NCBI GenBank assembly: GCA_030159075.1
Contig: BROG01000043.1
Span: 1,188,001-1,252,000, forward strand
Direction: 5' to 3'
Source: Atrina japonica
Taxonomy: Eukaryota; Mollusca; Bivalvia; Pterioida; Pinnidae
Length of the DNA stretch: 64,000 nt
Part shown: piece after piece, positions 1-14,324 of the stretch
How the letters are laid out: every line of letters begins with the position of its first letter
Numbering within the stretch: position 1 is the stretch's first letter
Position numbers and translations under genes: made by a program
The notes under the pieces: model-generated
Told to the model about the DNA's origin: nothing
What the model saw: the letters and a program-made list of their open reading frames with translations, nothing else
The model's database searches: none

Positions 1-702
1 CATTTCAGATAATTGTGTAAACATCTTGTGCCAATCATATCCGGTCAAACCAGAACTTTCACATCTTAAACCAAGTGCTTAGGAAAAGTACAGTTCAACC
101 AAGATAATTCAGTACATGTTTACAAACACTTCAAGTCTAAATTAAATCATAACAGGGGTGACAGATCAGTTTCCACCAAAAAAATATTGGTAACTTAGCA
201 ACGAATGCTATCAGACCTGTTATCATATCTCTTTAGAACTTGATTTGAATTTTGACAGAACCCAGATGTGACATTTGTTAAATTTTTATATTTCTATTTT
301 TAAAAGTGACTACTTTGGTCGAGGAGTTACCTGTCTGACTTTGCTTAACCTTTTTGAACACCACAGACCATGCTGAACTGGTCCATTCAATATGATAGTC
401 CATGCCATTAAGATAATTCGGGTTGAAAGGGTTCAACCTAAGATTTACCTGGCCTACATGTACACCTTACCAACAGACCACCACTAACAGTCATAATTGA
501 AATGAACTGTGCAAAGTGCATATCAATATAGCCTTTATGTAAGAAACAGTCAATAGAAAGACTTAAGGAAGTCTTTAAAAGTATAGTAACAAAATTAATC
601 TGCAAAGCGGTACTATTACCTACTAAAAGGAATGGGTGAATAAAAATGTGAAAAATGAAGCTATGCAAACAGACAAGAACAGAACAAAAAATAGAAAATA
701 TA
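1..702. other. No feature seen
   Basis: AT-rich sequence with stops in all frames; no repeat or exon recognised. Confidence 0.6.
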
Positions 703-868
703 AACAGTGTGACCAGACTTTAAAGACCAAACCATCTGCCACTAAAATGTGGTCTCTCAAGGCAGGTGTTCTCTCAAAAGAGATTTCATTTAGAAGATTA
801 TTAAACAAGTAGTTTTCAGAATGAGTTCGAAGAAGACGGGTGTTCTTCTAAGACTGGTTCCACTGTAG
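703..868. mobile_element. Family D element copy
   Basis: It contains CTGCCACTAAAATGTGGTCT and CTCAAGGCAGGTG and ends TAAGACTGGTTCCACTGT. It shares TTTAGAAGATTATTAAACAA with other members. Confidence 0.7.
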
Positions 869-1712
869 TGATAAGTTAACTATATCAGAAATCAATGAAC
901 AGTTGCTGTATTAATACATGTATGAGCTTCCATATTTTCTATTTCATTTAAAAGAAATTCTAAGCAACTGAGCAATGATGGTTTACTTTGACTGAAAACA
1001 CATATATATCTTCAACATCAAAAAGTATATTATATTTTTTTTCTTTAAAGTTTATCTTCCAAACGAAATAGAGCCAATTTCCAAAGCAATAAAATTCTGA
1101 TAGATAGTTTTTGATAGTGATTTCATCTAGCACTGTATCATCAATTTTAAGAACATAAAGATATGAGAACAGATTTTTCTAAAACCAATATAATATACAG
1201 CAGGTACCATTAGATGCTTTTAGGAACATTGATTCTCTCCAAATATTTTTTACATAACTGTGAAGATTTCACATGATTATAAAATTTACATGGCTGCATA
1301 CCTAAAGATATGTAATGATTTTTTTAAATTACTCTAGAAATAATTGAAAACACACTATTTCAGAAAAAAAAACAAACAATACATACATGAAATTGGTTAA
1401 TAGAAACTAGAGACTTTAAGGGCCCATGTTGGAAACATGAGTCAACAAAACCAAGAAACCTGGAAAATTACATTAGACATTTGTACGATAAATGCATTCC
1501 TGTAATATTAGATGGCAAAACGATACATATTCCTCCTCAAACATAAACATTGTCATAGTAACTGATCTGTATCATTTTGCCATCCAAAGTTACAGGACCA
1601 TAGTTATCATGGAAAAGGTATGTTTTGTTAACCTTTGTCCCATACCTACTCATCCCACCTCTTGATTTCAAGCGATCTGAGGTTTGTCCGCTTTTTACCA
1701 CATTTGTGTATG
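869..1712. other. No feature seen
   Basis: AT-rich DNA, no recognisable exon or repeat. Confidence 0.55.
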
Positions 1713-1839
<127 letters not shown>

Positions 1840-1991
1840 CTTCCTGAAGATTTGGCAGAATCCAGAACAATTTAAAATGTTTACACATGAATTTGACAAC
1901 AACACATCACCTGAAACAGGTCTGTCTGGAAACAGAATTTCCTGATTATGATAAACAGGGCAACATGGTTTGAGATGCAAAATGGAAGCTA

Positions 1992-2084
1992 TTTAACTCG
2001 TCAATCCCTGAAAAACAATGGACTCTTCTGTGTATCAACAACTTTGACCTGTCCAAATGTGTCTTTAGGGGTGAATGAGTTGAA
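1992..2084. mobile_element. MITE-like family A copy
   Basis: Left end TTTAACTCGTCAATCCCTGA, core ACCTGTCCAAATGTGTCTTT, right end AGGGGTGAATGAGTTGAA. The ends are near reverse complements of each other. Confidence 0.8.
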
Positions 2085-2780
2085 CTGTTTTGGCTGTCTG
2101 AATGAATAGTGAATTGTGCTCATCAAGGTAAATGGGAATTGAATTAGAAAAATAAAGGTATAATCTGTTCCTGAAGTATATATAGACCTACTATATTCTA
2201 TAAATTTTTTTACAAAGTCGCTGATAAAGGTACAAATTTACTGGTGTCATTCAAACTCTACATGTATAATCTGATTGGTTTACGCAAATACAAACTACAA
2301 CTTCTTTAAAAAATTCAATTCACTATTCAAACTTCATTTACTTATTTCACTTAATTTTCTGTGTATTTTTGCAGATACATCAATCTCAAAATCATACGTT
2401 AAACTTCCACACAAATTTGATTGGTTCTTGTTTCTGTATTTTTTTCTGTTAGTTTTCAATGTATCTTTGACATTCATCTAACTAAATCAGGTTCTAATAT
2501 TAACTTTGACATGATCTTGTTTTAGTGCTCTTTCCTAATTGTTAGTCAATTCTGGACTGACCTACAACTTATTTTGGTCTCAAACAAGTGCAATCGACTG
2601 GCAAATTGAGTATATTTGTACTTTGTATAAGATCTAATTATATGTACATCATTTTGCTGATTACGATGTTTTTGCAAATTCTAACTCTCATGAAGAGCTC
2701 AGTATGTGTAACAGTACTTCTTGTCAGTAATCATTCCCATACAATATACATACCTGTACAACTTTATTTCTGGAAAATGT
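2085..2780. other. No feature seen
   Basis: Unique AT-rich DNA. Confidence 0.5.
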
Positions 2781-2782
2781 TA

Positions 2783-3445
2783 AATCAATCTTTGTAGAGG
2801 CAATATCATTTTAATGAACCTGTTATCAATGTTTGTGGAGGCAATATCATTTTACTGGCCCTGTTATCAATCTTTGTGAAGGCAATATCATGACCCTGTT
2901 ATCAATCTTTGTGGAGGCAATATCACTTTATTGACCTACTTGTCAATCTACTGACCCTGTTATCAATCTTTGTGGAGGCAATATAATTTCACTGACCCTG
3001 TTATTAATCTTTGTGAAGGCAATATCATGACCCTGTTATCAATCTTTGTGGAGGCAATATCATGACCCTGTTATCAATCTTTGTGGAGGCATTATCATTT
3101 TACTGACCCTGTTATCAATCTTTGTGGAGGCATTATCATTTTACTGACCCTGTTATCAATCTTTGTGGTGGCAATATAATTTTACTTACCTTGATATCAA
3201 TCTTTGTGGAGGCAATATCATGACCCTGTTATAAGTCCTTTTGGAGGCAATATACTACTGACCCAGTTGCAGATATCAATTTTTTTCTGATTGCTGTATT
3301 ATTTTTACTAAACCATTGATAGTCATTAATCTTTGTGGATGCTACGCCAGTTTTATTGACCCTGTTGCAGATATTAATTTTCTGATGGTTATATTATTTT
3401 TGGTGACCTAGTTACAATATCAATCTTTGTGGAGATTATGTTACT
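2783..3445. repeat. ~41-bp diverged minisatellite
   Basis: The unit is built from CCTGTTATCAATCTTTGTGG and AGGCAATATCATTTTACTGA. Shorter 31-bp units lack the ATTTTACTGA part. There are about 15 copies, decaying toward the right end. Confidence 0.9.
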
Positions 3446-6400
3446 AGCTCAATATTTAGTAGCATTTTGAGAGATCAGTTATAAAAGATTTACTAAATGT
3501 CTGACACCTTAACATAAAATGGTATATCAAAGAATGAAGGACAAATGTTCCAATATTACAAAATGTGAATAAAAATCCTACAATGATTTTCCTTTTATTA
3601 AATAATAAATACAAGTTAATTGCAGCCTGTATATAAAGCACATACATTTACACCCTTGAGTTCTTATCATCAATCAAAGACATGATTTCTATTCAGATGA
3701 TATATTGTATTCATTTAATATCACAGAGATATTAATCATGGCCATTACTTTCTTCAAGCAGACAAATAGTTAACAATATCAATATACAGCAGAGCAATAA
3801 CAGTAATCAGGACCTGGCACCATAAAATTAGAGAATTTACTCAAGTCTAAGAATATTCTCAACCCAGTCATCTTAGCCAATCAGATTTCAGAATCAGCTA
3901 AAGAGTAAATTTTTTAGTTTTTATTGTGCTAATCCCAGATCTTCATCAAACAATGCTTCTATGCAATTTAAAATCATTAAGGTAAAACTAATATAAATTT
4001 AGTGATGGTATATCTAAAAAAATATGTTTCAATCCTCTAAAATTTGAAAATAAAGACTCACATGGAACTCTTTAACACCAAGACCAGTCAGTCACTTGGT
4101 TTTATTTATGTGTTGGTGATTTACTGTTTTATGCCAAACTCAACAAACCTTCAATTAAATGGCAGTGGCCAGTTTAAAGCACAATGTTCTAGCCAGTCTG
4201 CCACTGAGCCACCTTATTTAGATTTACATAATAAGATAAACATAATTGCTGTCATATGATGAATTATACTGTAGACTCAGAAAATTTTATTATGGTTTTA
4301 ATTTCATTTATTTCACTGTTTTCATTTATATACAAAACAAATTTAAACCATGATAAAATTTCATTTCAGTTATACCTAGTAATAGTAATGAATTCTTTTA
4401 CAAACAGGTTTTTTTATTTCTTTGAAATTTAATGTCAACAAATTGGTTTCATTTTAATACAACAAAGTTTTAACCCCACAAAATTTTCTAATTCTACAGC
4501 ATTTAACGTATCAGGACTATTTTCCAAATTTTCAAGGGGATGTAACTCCTGAATGACAAAAGAAACACTTGTCAAATTTGTTGGATTTTGTTGCCAAGAA
4601 TTTACCATTTACATGCAGATGTTTCCTGCCAAAGATAAAGTGTTTCAAATTTTGTCTTACTACAGAAAAGAGGCAGTGATGTGAGAGATCTACAATGTAA
4701 CATAGCAAAGGGATGGTTGATATGGGTAACCAGGTTGAACTTGACCTGGATCTAAACCTCAATCCTTCTGTTAAGTTTTTTAACACTTATCAAACTACTC
4801 CCCTTGCCAATTATGTGCTTTTTCCCCAGAGAGGGATGTTTTTACTGAAAGTTTATCAAAAATAGATTTATGCCTTGTGATTTGTATTATTCAAAAGATC
4901 CCTACCCACCCCCAAAACAACAACAACAACAACACAAACAAACCTGCATGTCCCGATTTCCACTGGTCTAGAGAACACATATGCAGGAGTGACCATGGTC
5001 TGGCAGCATGGGCCTGTCTGTTCATGTTTGAAACCACTACACTGGGACCCATTAGGCCATAGCTGGCCCCTTTGCTCTCCTCAGCTCCCATCTTTGACTA
5101 GATCAACCTGAAATGATTTAACATATATAAAATGCCAAGTACATAATACCTTTTCCACCTCTCCACATCTATCATAACCAATACCAAGCTCTGGTTGTGT
5201 AACCGCTACAATTAGATGGAAATGTCTCAAACATTCCAAAAATGTCAATCTTATCTACAGTTATCTAAGCGTCTGCATCACAAAATGTCCTGAATTTCAT
5301 ATGTACTGAAATTTTGTCAGTGACAAATACACACCAGGGACTACAATATAACAGCCATGTTGTTTTTTACACCATATTAAAGTGTAATTGTAGCCAGTCT
5401 ATCAATTTCTAGTTCTTCATTACTTCTCTTATATCAGATTAAAGCTCAGAAACTGATTTTCAGCTAGCTAATTAACAATTTGTTCCAAAATAAATATGCA
5501 GCTTGCAATAAAAAGGAAAGATATTTTTTTATACTTTACAAGTAAAGTAACACATACACAATGAAGTGATTTTCAGAGGTAATGAGTTACACATAAGAAT
5601 AATATCATTATGGTATAATGACATTACAACTGTTGCTTCACACCAAAATGCAAATGTAAAACTGAATTTTTTACAAATCATACACTTTCATATATTCTTT
5701 TCCTCCTTTTGTCTAATTAAAGGGTATTGCCTGTAAAGTAATGTATGCACAATCAAATGAGGCTTGGCGGAGTGATACGCAAAATACATATAGTGATGAA
5801 AATGACTTTTTTGCATCACATTTGTACATGATTACATCAGCGATTTTTGATTACCATTACAAGCACCAGTACGCATGAAAATATAAACCGTGGAAGGCAT
5901 TTCATTTTAGTTTAAAATATAACTATAAACAAACAAGTTTTTTCTTATTTCTCTTGAAATGTATTAGGATAAATAGGAACTATATTTACTAAATATCAAC
6001 CAAACATACCATAGTTAGCCGTAGACACAGCATATCATTCTCCCTTTTGTTATACATGCATATGTAGCAAACGTATATCATGTGTACATAGATTTTCGGG
6101 AAAAGGTACATGTAAATACATTAGGCTATGTAAAATGCTTGATGTTCATTTTGAATTCATACAGGTTAACTCACTCATAAGAATGTATAATTTTTCCTTT
6201 GTTACTGTGTCCATACCAACATGATGTGGAAAAGTACAGTATAGTCATCTGCCATGATCCATGGTTGTGATTCCTACATCACCTTTAACCCATCACCGTG
6301 TGTTGAAAAATTCTTGACTAGACTCAAAACAAATATATACAATGTCAGATGAACAGGTCTGAATGACAAATTTGCACCATTCTTCAATTGTCATGGATAC

Positions 6401-6678
6401 CATATAATGCTTTTCCATCAGGTCATTGAACATTCCTTAAGATTTCAATCAATGGACAGTTACTATATCATATGGAAATGGGATGGTTTATACATTGTAC
6501 TTCCTTTTTGACATACATGAAAGCAATTACGAAGTTCAGTAAATGTTCAAGCATTAGCAATACACATTATGTAACAATATATACATATGTTTTATTGCTT
6601 CCTCATAAAAGTGCAGAGCTAATAACTCATGATAATCTCAAATTCACAGGTCCATTTGTCTGCCATATCTACATGCAT

Positions 6679-6681
<3 letters not shown>
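3446..6681. other. No gene seen
   Basis: Mostly unique AT-rich DNA. A short ACA-repeat tract (about 4915-4945) is followed by a GC-richer stretch to 5100 of unknown nature. No exon is recognised. Confidence 0.5.
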
Positions 6682-6761
<80 letters not shown>

Positions 6762-6763
6762 AT
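6682..6763. repeat. (TA)n microsatellite
   Basis: About 80 bp of TA with one AT-T-AT slip near the end. Confidence 0.97.
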
Positions 6764-6799
6764 TGTTTATATTGTATATGCAAATACAGTCTTACTATT

Positions 6800-6906
6800 T
6801 ATAAAGGCCACTCAAGGGAACTGTAGTCATTATAGACATGTGGCCTTTATTCAGTATACAAAAGTGAACAGAAGTTATGTTTGAAGGAACTTTATAGGTA
6901 GGTGCC
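6800..6906 (-). repeat. Family E partial copy (antisense)
   Basis: Its reverse complement carries AGGGCACCTACCTATAAAG and GGCCACATGTCTATAATGAC, matching the copies at 10.35 and 30.16 kb. Confidence 0.6.
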
Positions 6907-8895
6907 CTCTGTACATACTGTACATACAAAAGCCAATATGTACACATACTAAATGCTTAAAGTTTTGATTATATGATAAAGATATGATACATTTTGCTTG
7001 CTTTAATTAAAATACATGTATAGATATTGTACTGATGTTGTTTAATATTAAAATACAACCAGCTGTTTAAACTTGTCAGAGAATTTGTCCTCTGACAAAA
7101 TGTTCTACACATAGGACAGTCACCGGAGTCAATGTTAATGTCCAACCAATCAACTCAGTTTCAATCATTTTATGACAGATAATATTAAACAGGAAATTTA
7201 CAGTCAATAATATGCATATTATTTCCAATTTAATAATATCAATCATTTTTGACATAAAAAATAAGAAAAATACTGTTTGTTTTTGGAGGAAACCAATTAA
7301 TTATCTAGACAATTCTGTTGTTAATACTTCCTTTGAAGCTTTGTTCTTTACTTTTAGTTCTTTTTGATAACCCACCTAGAATTAATCGTTATTTGACGTG
7401 AAGACATTGTTAGCTCTAACTGAGGAGTTCTAACCACTCAGTTATGGAGGCTTTGGATATTGCAAAACTTTCTAGGATTTGTTTTGGCCATCAAATCAAA
7501 ACAAACATTTCACAAGTGTTTGAACTCATTCAGCTGGCAGAAAGATGCAGAGGAGTAATAAAACTAACATAGAATAAAATTAACAAACCTATAAACAAAA
7601 TAACAATTATTGTCTGAAAAAAAGTCATTTCTGATATAGAGCAATCTTGAACATGTCATGTAAAATAATCCTCAGTCATAAACTGTATAACAAATATGGG
7701 TGATTTCCTAACAACTAACTAGATTTTATGTATAAGTAAAACTGCCATAATTTTATAACTGGGAAAAGATATGGGTAAAAAAGACAATACAAAAATAATA
7801 AGGTTTGGAGAGGTAGAAATCTCTTGTGCATTATAATTTTGATACTTGAAAACATAACTTAGTTGGAGTCAGACTATTACATGGTGCCCATCAGTACATG
7901 TAGTAACATGATTTTGGGAACATTTTACAGAATACACCTAAGAAGTATTGGTAATGTTTTATCTACATGTAGATGTATGTAAATTTTCTGTGATTATTCT
8001 TAACCAGAAGAGTTAACACAGCTTCTAACTACAATGTGTGATATGAAAAGTGCCTTATCACTGTCATGGGTGGTGAGATAAATATAATAATAGAATAATT
8101 AGCAGCAGTTGAAAACAATACGATGAATGGCCTACAGTATTTATCATTTTGTGTTTTTCCTATTACTTTCTATATAAAATCATATTTTTGTTTTCATTTA
8201 AGAATTATTAAGAAGTCATTTACTCAACCAATTCTTATTTTTCTCATCTATAAGCTGAGAACTATAAAGTCCCCTTACATGTTTGAATATTTTTCTGAAG
8301 TCTTCTGTTACATGCATGTAAAAGTAGTTTTAGGTTAATTGGGACGATCAATACCTTGTCTAATAACATTGACTAAATAATTAGCTTTTTCCTAATCAAA
8401 GTCTTTCAACACTTATTGGTAAATTTACCTTCTCTCATCATTGGAGAAATACAACACATGTTTCTCCAGGACTGTGCACTTTATAAACTGAAAGGTCAAG
8501 GAACTGCATTGTGTCATTCTTAAAAAAAGAAATATTTTTAAAATTGTATTTCAAAATCTTACTTTTTTACTAAATTACACTTATATGTGAACAAAATAAT
8601 ATAACTATAAAAAAATATATAAAAAAAATTAATGAAAAGTTGACAAACTGCAATGCCTTTGCTATTCTTTATAAAAAATAACAAAGAAATACTTTTCAAA
8701 ATGTGTTTAAATTTGAATATTTCATCATTTCTATTTATATGTGTTACCATTTATATCTATTAAGTGCTTTCATCTACCACAAAGTACATGTATGATAATT
8801 AAGTGCTTTGACTTTTTTTTTACAACAATTTATGCTTCCTGTCTAATGAGTATCATGATTTCATATATGTTTTCTCCTATGCATCACAGGAAAAT
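6907..8895. other. No feature seen
   Basis: Unique AT-rich DNA without recognisable exons. Confidence 0.5.
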
Positions 8896-9190
8896 ACATC
8901 CCTGCAGGGTGACAGCAACAGAACTTGGCACATCCCTGCAGGGTGACAGCAACAGAACTTGCCTCATCCCTGCAGGGTGACAGCAACAGAACTTGGCACA
9001 TCACTGCAGGGTGACAGCAACAGAACTTGGCACATCCCTGCAGGGTGACAGCGACAGAACTTGGCACATCCCTGCAGGGTGACAGCAACAGAACTTGGCA
9101 CATCCCTGCAAGGTGACAGCAACAGAACTTGGCACATCCCTGCAGGGTGACAGCAACATAACTTGGCACATCCCTGTAGGATGACAGCAC
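8896..9190. repeat. 34-bp minisatellite
   Basis: About 8.7 copies of ACATCCCTGCAGGGTGACAG + CAACAGAACTTGGC. The 34-bp period rotates the frame, so all minus-strand frames stay open with Cys-rich peptides. These are not taken as genes. Each unit holds the palindrome CCCTGCAGGG. Confidence 0.95.
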
Positions 9191-10030
9191 AATCAGGTGA
9201 CTGTAAGATCATTGTTAAGGACAATTTGATTTTTCTTTGTCTTCCAATTCTTCTCAATCACAAGACTGATGGACTTTTGGGATTCAGATGTAAGAAATCA
9301 ATTTTCTAATCAACTACTTTTCATGTATTTACATGTACATTAAGGACCTTAACAATCTTAACAATCAATTTATAAACATATATGTGCCAAGACCTTGATA
9401 TAGAAACCTAATAATACATATATAATGACCATAACAATAAACACATTACCATAGGCTATAAAACTATCCCACAGTATATCAAGATAGTGGTGGTTCACAC
9501 TGTGAGGTCTTTTAAGTAGGGGAATTCCCTATATTTACATATGAACTATTTTTTCTTTCTTTGCATTAAAATATATATGGTACATCTGAATACATTATCT
9601 GTCAATGTTCAAAATAAACGTGACACAATTCTTAGTTGGGTGAGACATAAATAGGCTTGAAAATGAGATAATGTTTTGTCCATATTTATATCAACGATCA
9701 CTCAACTAAACATTAGAGTTACCCTTTAGATTAACTACTGGTATGTACAAGATAAAAATGAGATGTTCAAAAGAAACAGACATATATGTACACAAAAAAT
9801 ACATTTATTGTATGGTACATCAAAATTAAAACATTTTGTCACAAATGCACATAATGTCATTAAAATTTATTGAAACAAATCCTTTCATAAAATAAATAAA
9901 TAGATGAATAAATAAATAAATAAATAAATAAATAATAAATAAAAATAAATGTAAATAGATTAATTAATCAAAACAATACAAGTCATATTACTCACACAGG
10001 AACAGGAACAGGGATTATATCACATAAGTA
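9191..10030. other. Unique DNA with an (AAAT)n tract
   Basis: AT-rich DNA with no exon; an AAAT-type microsatellite occupies 9889-9951. Confidence 0.8.
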
Positions 10031-10304
10031 TTGTTCGATTCACATAAGATGGTTGGGCGGAGTAACCTTTTGAGTATCATACATTTGTATGGATGATTCT
10101 ACTCGCTTTTCGGCTATGACAAGCTGAATGGGGAGAAACGTTTTATTCCTCATTGGATACTTCCTTATGTATGGTGACAAGCAGGAACGATTACTCTAGC
10201 CAGTGAAGTTTTAATGTTATGCTTTATTACCTAAAATTATAACTTGTCCAGGACAAGAAAGGGTTCACAAGACTCCACCTCACCGGGTTATATGGATTTT
10301 ACTA
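10031..10304 (+). mobile_element. Dispersed repeat family F, copy 1
   Basis: It shares CGCTTTTCGGCTATGACAAG, GTTTTATTCCTCATTGGATA and TTAATGTTATGCTTTATTAC with copies at 19.1 kb (antisense) and 28.5 kb. It is non-coding; its class is not clear. Confidence 0.75.
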
Positions 10305-10349
10305 GGACAAAAGGACAAAATAATGCTTCTAGACATACAATCAAACTTG

Positions 10350-10512
10350 CATTAAAGGCCACTTCTGTTTAAAGGGCACCTGCCTATATAGGCCATTGAC
10401 ATGTAAACATAACCTTTGTAAACATTTCTATAATGAATAAACATCTTTATAGAGACCACCAGTCTTTAACACCTACTTTTGCTCATTCCCTTGATTGGCC
10501 TTTATAGACAAG
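10350..10512 (+). repeat. Family E copy
   Basis: It starts AAAGGCCACTTCTGTTTAAA, includes AAGGGCACCTGCCTATATAG, and ends GGCCTTTATAGACAAGTTTT. The ends are loosely complementary. Confidence 0.65.
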
Positions 10513-12222
10513 TTTTACCATAATTCTTTACCTTTATTTACAACAAAGTTCCCTTTAGTGGTTCTGCATAAAATTTATATAACAGAGATGTACTGGTATT
10601 TTGCCAACTATGTCCATACCAAAATCCACCCTGGATCCACCTTCACATCAATATATAAAACAGTGACACTTTACAGCTCAAATGATCTTATTCCTAAACA
10701 CATAAACAATTGATGTAAACAGAAAATTAACAACTATGTATCGGTTCATGATCATTTCAGTGATATTTTGCTAATTCGTGTTACTAATTCAATTTAAACC
10801 TTATTATATATCAGTCAGATAACAACCAGCTCTATCAGGGCCTGCTACATGTACATTTAATTCCTGGAGATCTTTTAAAACACCTTAGTTTAAAATGTCA
10901 GCATTATTGAAAAGAAAAATGTTGACATGGCTTTCTAAAGTCATAATAAGTTTCAATGATTTCTAATTAGTAGTTACAAAGTTACATAGAAGACTGAATC
11001 TGTAATGGACGAACATTTCAAGCACGGACATATTGATCACTATTGGAGGAGCAATACCAAGTATCAGGGGCCATACAAAAAGAAACATATACATGTACAA
11101 AAATGTATATCTCAGGCCTTAATAACATTTTGGTATTTTTTACCTGGTTCCGAAATTTCTACCTTACCATATTAGCAGATTTGTGTATAAGAAGTTTCAA
11201 TACTGCCATAGATTCATATAGGAATAAATATTTTTATCCTTCACTGACTACCAGGGATTCATAATTAAGGATTATCGTTTTGGAATAAAAGATGAATTAC
11301 AACCAGTTTAAAATAATGGTACATTTCATGATTGAAAAAAAAAACCAAGAAATATGTGTATATAGAACTGAAAAATGTTCTCATTCAGATGAAAATTACC
11401 TTATTATATAATATAAAATGTTGAATAACTCTTTATCATAAAATTAATGTGCTTACTTTCAGCATTAAACTGAAAATCATATTCAAATTTTCACATTAAA
11501 TAATACAAAAGGTCAAATTTTAAAATAAAATTAATTCAGGGTCACAATTTAGCATTAAATCAAAAGACCTGGTCTAATCATAGCATTAACTCACTACATA
11601 TGGTCAAATTGCAACATTAAATTTTTTACACTGTCAGAAATTAACATTAAACTATTCAAAAGAATGAAACAAATGATGCTTACCTTTCAGATGATGTTTC
11701 TGACCTTCGCACAGAAGAGTTAAGTTCATTTTGACCTTGAATCAGGTCAACTGATAGAATTTAATCTTAACTGTATAATTAGTTCCAAAATAGTGAAATA
11801 CTCACATATCCTTGTTCAGGTTCACACACGTTAAAATATATTAAAGAACATCTAATGTTGTTTACATCCATAATAGAAACAAAAACAGAACTTGGCACTT
11901 ATATACACTACAGTATGTACTTCAAAGTCTCCACTAACAAGTAAACAGTAACATTTATATGTATAGGCCTTAAGTGAAAGATTTAAAGATGCCAACTGAA
12001 TACAGTCTATATTTAAATGTTCAGCATGAAAAGAAGCAATCCAAACTTACTTTTTGTTCCTTTAAGATGTTTGTATACTATCATCTATAGTGAACATGTA
12101 CATAAAAAAAGTTCAACGAACCAGAATATTGTTCATAATATCATAATTGCATCATGATGAAAATTAACTAGCCAGTGGTGTTGATTGTTTTCTACCAATT
12201 TTTGTATTTCCTACATCGACAA
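10513..12222. other. No feature seen
   Basis: Unique AT-rich DNA; between 11410 and 11660 a loose AACATTAAA-type repetition is visible but not regular. Confidence 0.5.
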
Positions 12223-12243
12223 TATATATATATATTCTTCCTA

Positions 12244-12326
<83 letters not shown>

Positions 12327-12330
12327 CATG

Positions 12331-12390
<60 letters not shown>

Positions 12391-12457
12391 CACAGAGAGA
12401 CAGAGAGACACACAGAGACAGATAGAGAGAGACAGACAGAGACACAGAGACAGAGAT
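12223..12457. repeat. Compound (TA)n-(GA)n microsatellite
   Basis: TA to 12322, then GA from 12333 to about 12383, then degenerate GACAGAGACACAGA to 12457. Confidence 0.96.
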
Positions 12458-13655
12458 CTTCAGGAGTACATGTATTACCATATTTCTTTTTCCTAGTATA
12501 TATGTTTATATTTTCAATGATCATATTTTCAGTTGGAATACACCAATTTCCTGCCATCAATAAAGTTATGAAATATAGACTAAATATCTTAAAAGTATTA
12601 CATTTATACATGAATATTCTCTTCTGACACAAAATCAGAACATATATCATTGATAAAAAAATAAATAAAATAGAAAAAAATATACAGCAAACACTCATCA
12701 TCATGTTGGGAAGAATCAATACTATATTTGGTTGTGCTGTGCAATCATTTGAAATTGATTAGTTTACTATATCACATTTCACAGCAAAACAAGAAGTCAT
12801 ATATTGTATTTCAAAGGTCTCAATAAGTGTGACATGCCTTCTCAATAGCCTGGCCTACTTGAAACATGATTTTCTGCAAATTCTAACAACTACAACAAAA
12901 TTGATTGCCCCTAAAAGCCATGTAATAAATGACAATCAAGAACTGCCATAAAATTTCATTATCCCCCTTCCTCTTGTGAAAACAATTTTCTCTCTCGGTG
13001 TTACTGTGTTAAATCAGAGCCAAAGCAATATCTCGGAACATTATCAGACTGCAGAGTAAGTGCAGAAGAAAATTGAAAAGTAAAATGCAGTTGTTATCTG
13101 CATTTAAAAAGAATGATATAAAGCTGTTGTGTAGTCAATGATTTCTCAGCTTGTATCATGACATCTTGAAGATATTTATCTACATACAGAAAGCATACAA
13201 AACATACAATCAACAAATCCTTCAGATCTGTCTCGCATCAAATAATTTCAAATACATTTGATTTATACTAATTGTAACTAACACATGTTTTGATGGTTTG
13301 ATCAATGATTAGTTGTCAATATCAAATCTGAATAATGCAAGCATGTGAAGTCCTTCCCATTTTTTTTTTTTTTTGTAGTTTACAAAGCACGAGGAAGAAT
13401 ATACGCTAATCATATTAACAGCATCTCTATTTCTAAATATCTAAAGAGGCTTAATGAGAACTGCTTAACCATACACATGAGTGTTCCGCTGTGTATAGAA
13501 ATAAATATGATAAAAAAATAATCAAGTACATGGAAACATTTGATTATGTTTGAATCAAGTAGAATTAATTATAGTTCATAGTTATCAAATAAAGTCAAAT
13601 TAAAAAAATTGCAATTTAATAGATATCAATTTAGAAAGTGAATGCATGAATGGTA
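12458..13655. other. No feature seen
   Basis: Unique AT-rich DNA with a T15 run near 13360. Confidence 0.5.
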
Positions 13656-13659
13656 TAGT

Positions 13660-13868
13660 GGACAAAATAGCTTAGTTGGTAGAGTGTCAGACCCTAATGT
13701 AAAGGTCCCTGGTTAGAACCCATATTGTGTCATATTTTCATAGGCAAGTTTTCATCTCCTGACACACAACTCTATGCTTAGATTGAGGGTGAATGGTCTA
13801 GGTTGTGCAATTTGATTCCTTACTTAGATTGTATACCTAAGTGTAGTGGCACTCAAAAATAATCAAGG
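13660..13868 (+). mobile_element. tRNA-derived SINE-like fragment
   Basis: An A-box-like TAGCTTAGTTGGTAGAG is followed about 35 bases on by a B-box-like GGTTAGAACCC, the layout of a degenerate tRNA head. A non-tRNA body follows and no clear tail is seen. Confidence 0.5.
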
Positions 13869-13974
13869 ATTGTTTTTTCAGTTTGGGAAAAAACATGTAA
13901 TGGGTCATGGTAAAAATTGTGTGCAGCATAAAGTAGGACCTACTGCACAACAAATTTGTGTTTATGAATCATTG

Positions 13975-14215
13975 TGCGTGTATGTACATTCCGGCACCAT
14001 TTTACTTTTTAATACCAGTTAGTGATATCACTCATTCAGATAGGAGATATCACTTATTTGAATAGGTGATATCATTTATTTGGTATTCCAATGGGTGATA
14101 TCACCCAATGGAATAGATATCATCACTTATTGAATAAGTGATATCACCTATTCGAAAGAGTGATATCACTAACTGTTATCAAAAAGTAAAATGGTGTCCC
14201 ATACATTCTGGGTTT
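13975..14215. mobile_element. Foldback palindrome built from GTGATATCAC blocks
   Basis: The left arm CACCATTTTACTTTTTAATA + CCAGTTAGTGATATCAC pairs with the right arm GTGATATCACTAACTGTTAT + CAAAAAGTAAAATGGTG. Inner blocks repeat (A)GTGATATCAC and TATTCGAATA-like motifs around the centre TGGGTGATATCACCCA near 14095-14110. There is no coding capacity, which is consistent with a foldback or MITE element. Confidence 0.8.
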
Positions 14216-14324
14216 TTTCAAAAATGAAAAACAATTCTTATATTTATATATATTATCATTTTCTATGACACTAATATGATGAATACGATATTCATTCTGT
14301 ATTATTGACTTTGACGTTGGGGGA

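Noticed and set aside
8861..9257. Cys-rich minus-strand peptides (CRDVPSSVAVTLQG)
   Set aside because: The same peptides occur in rotated order in all three frames, as expected from a 34-bp period.
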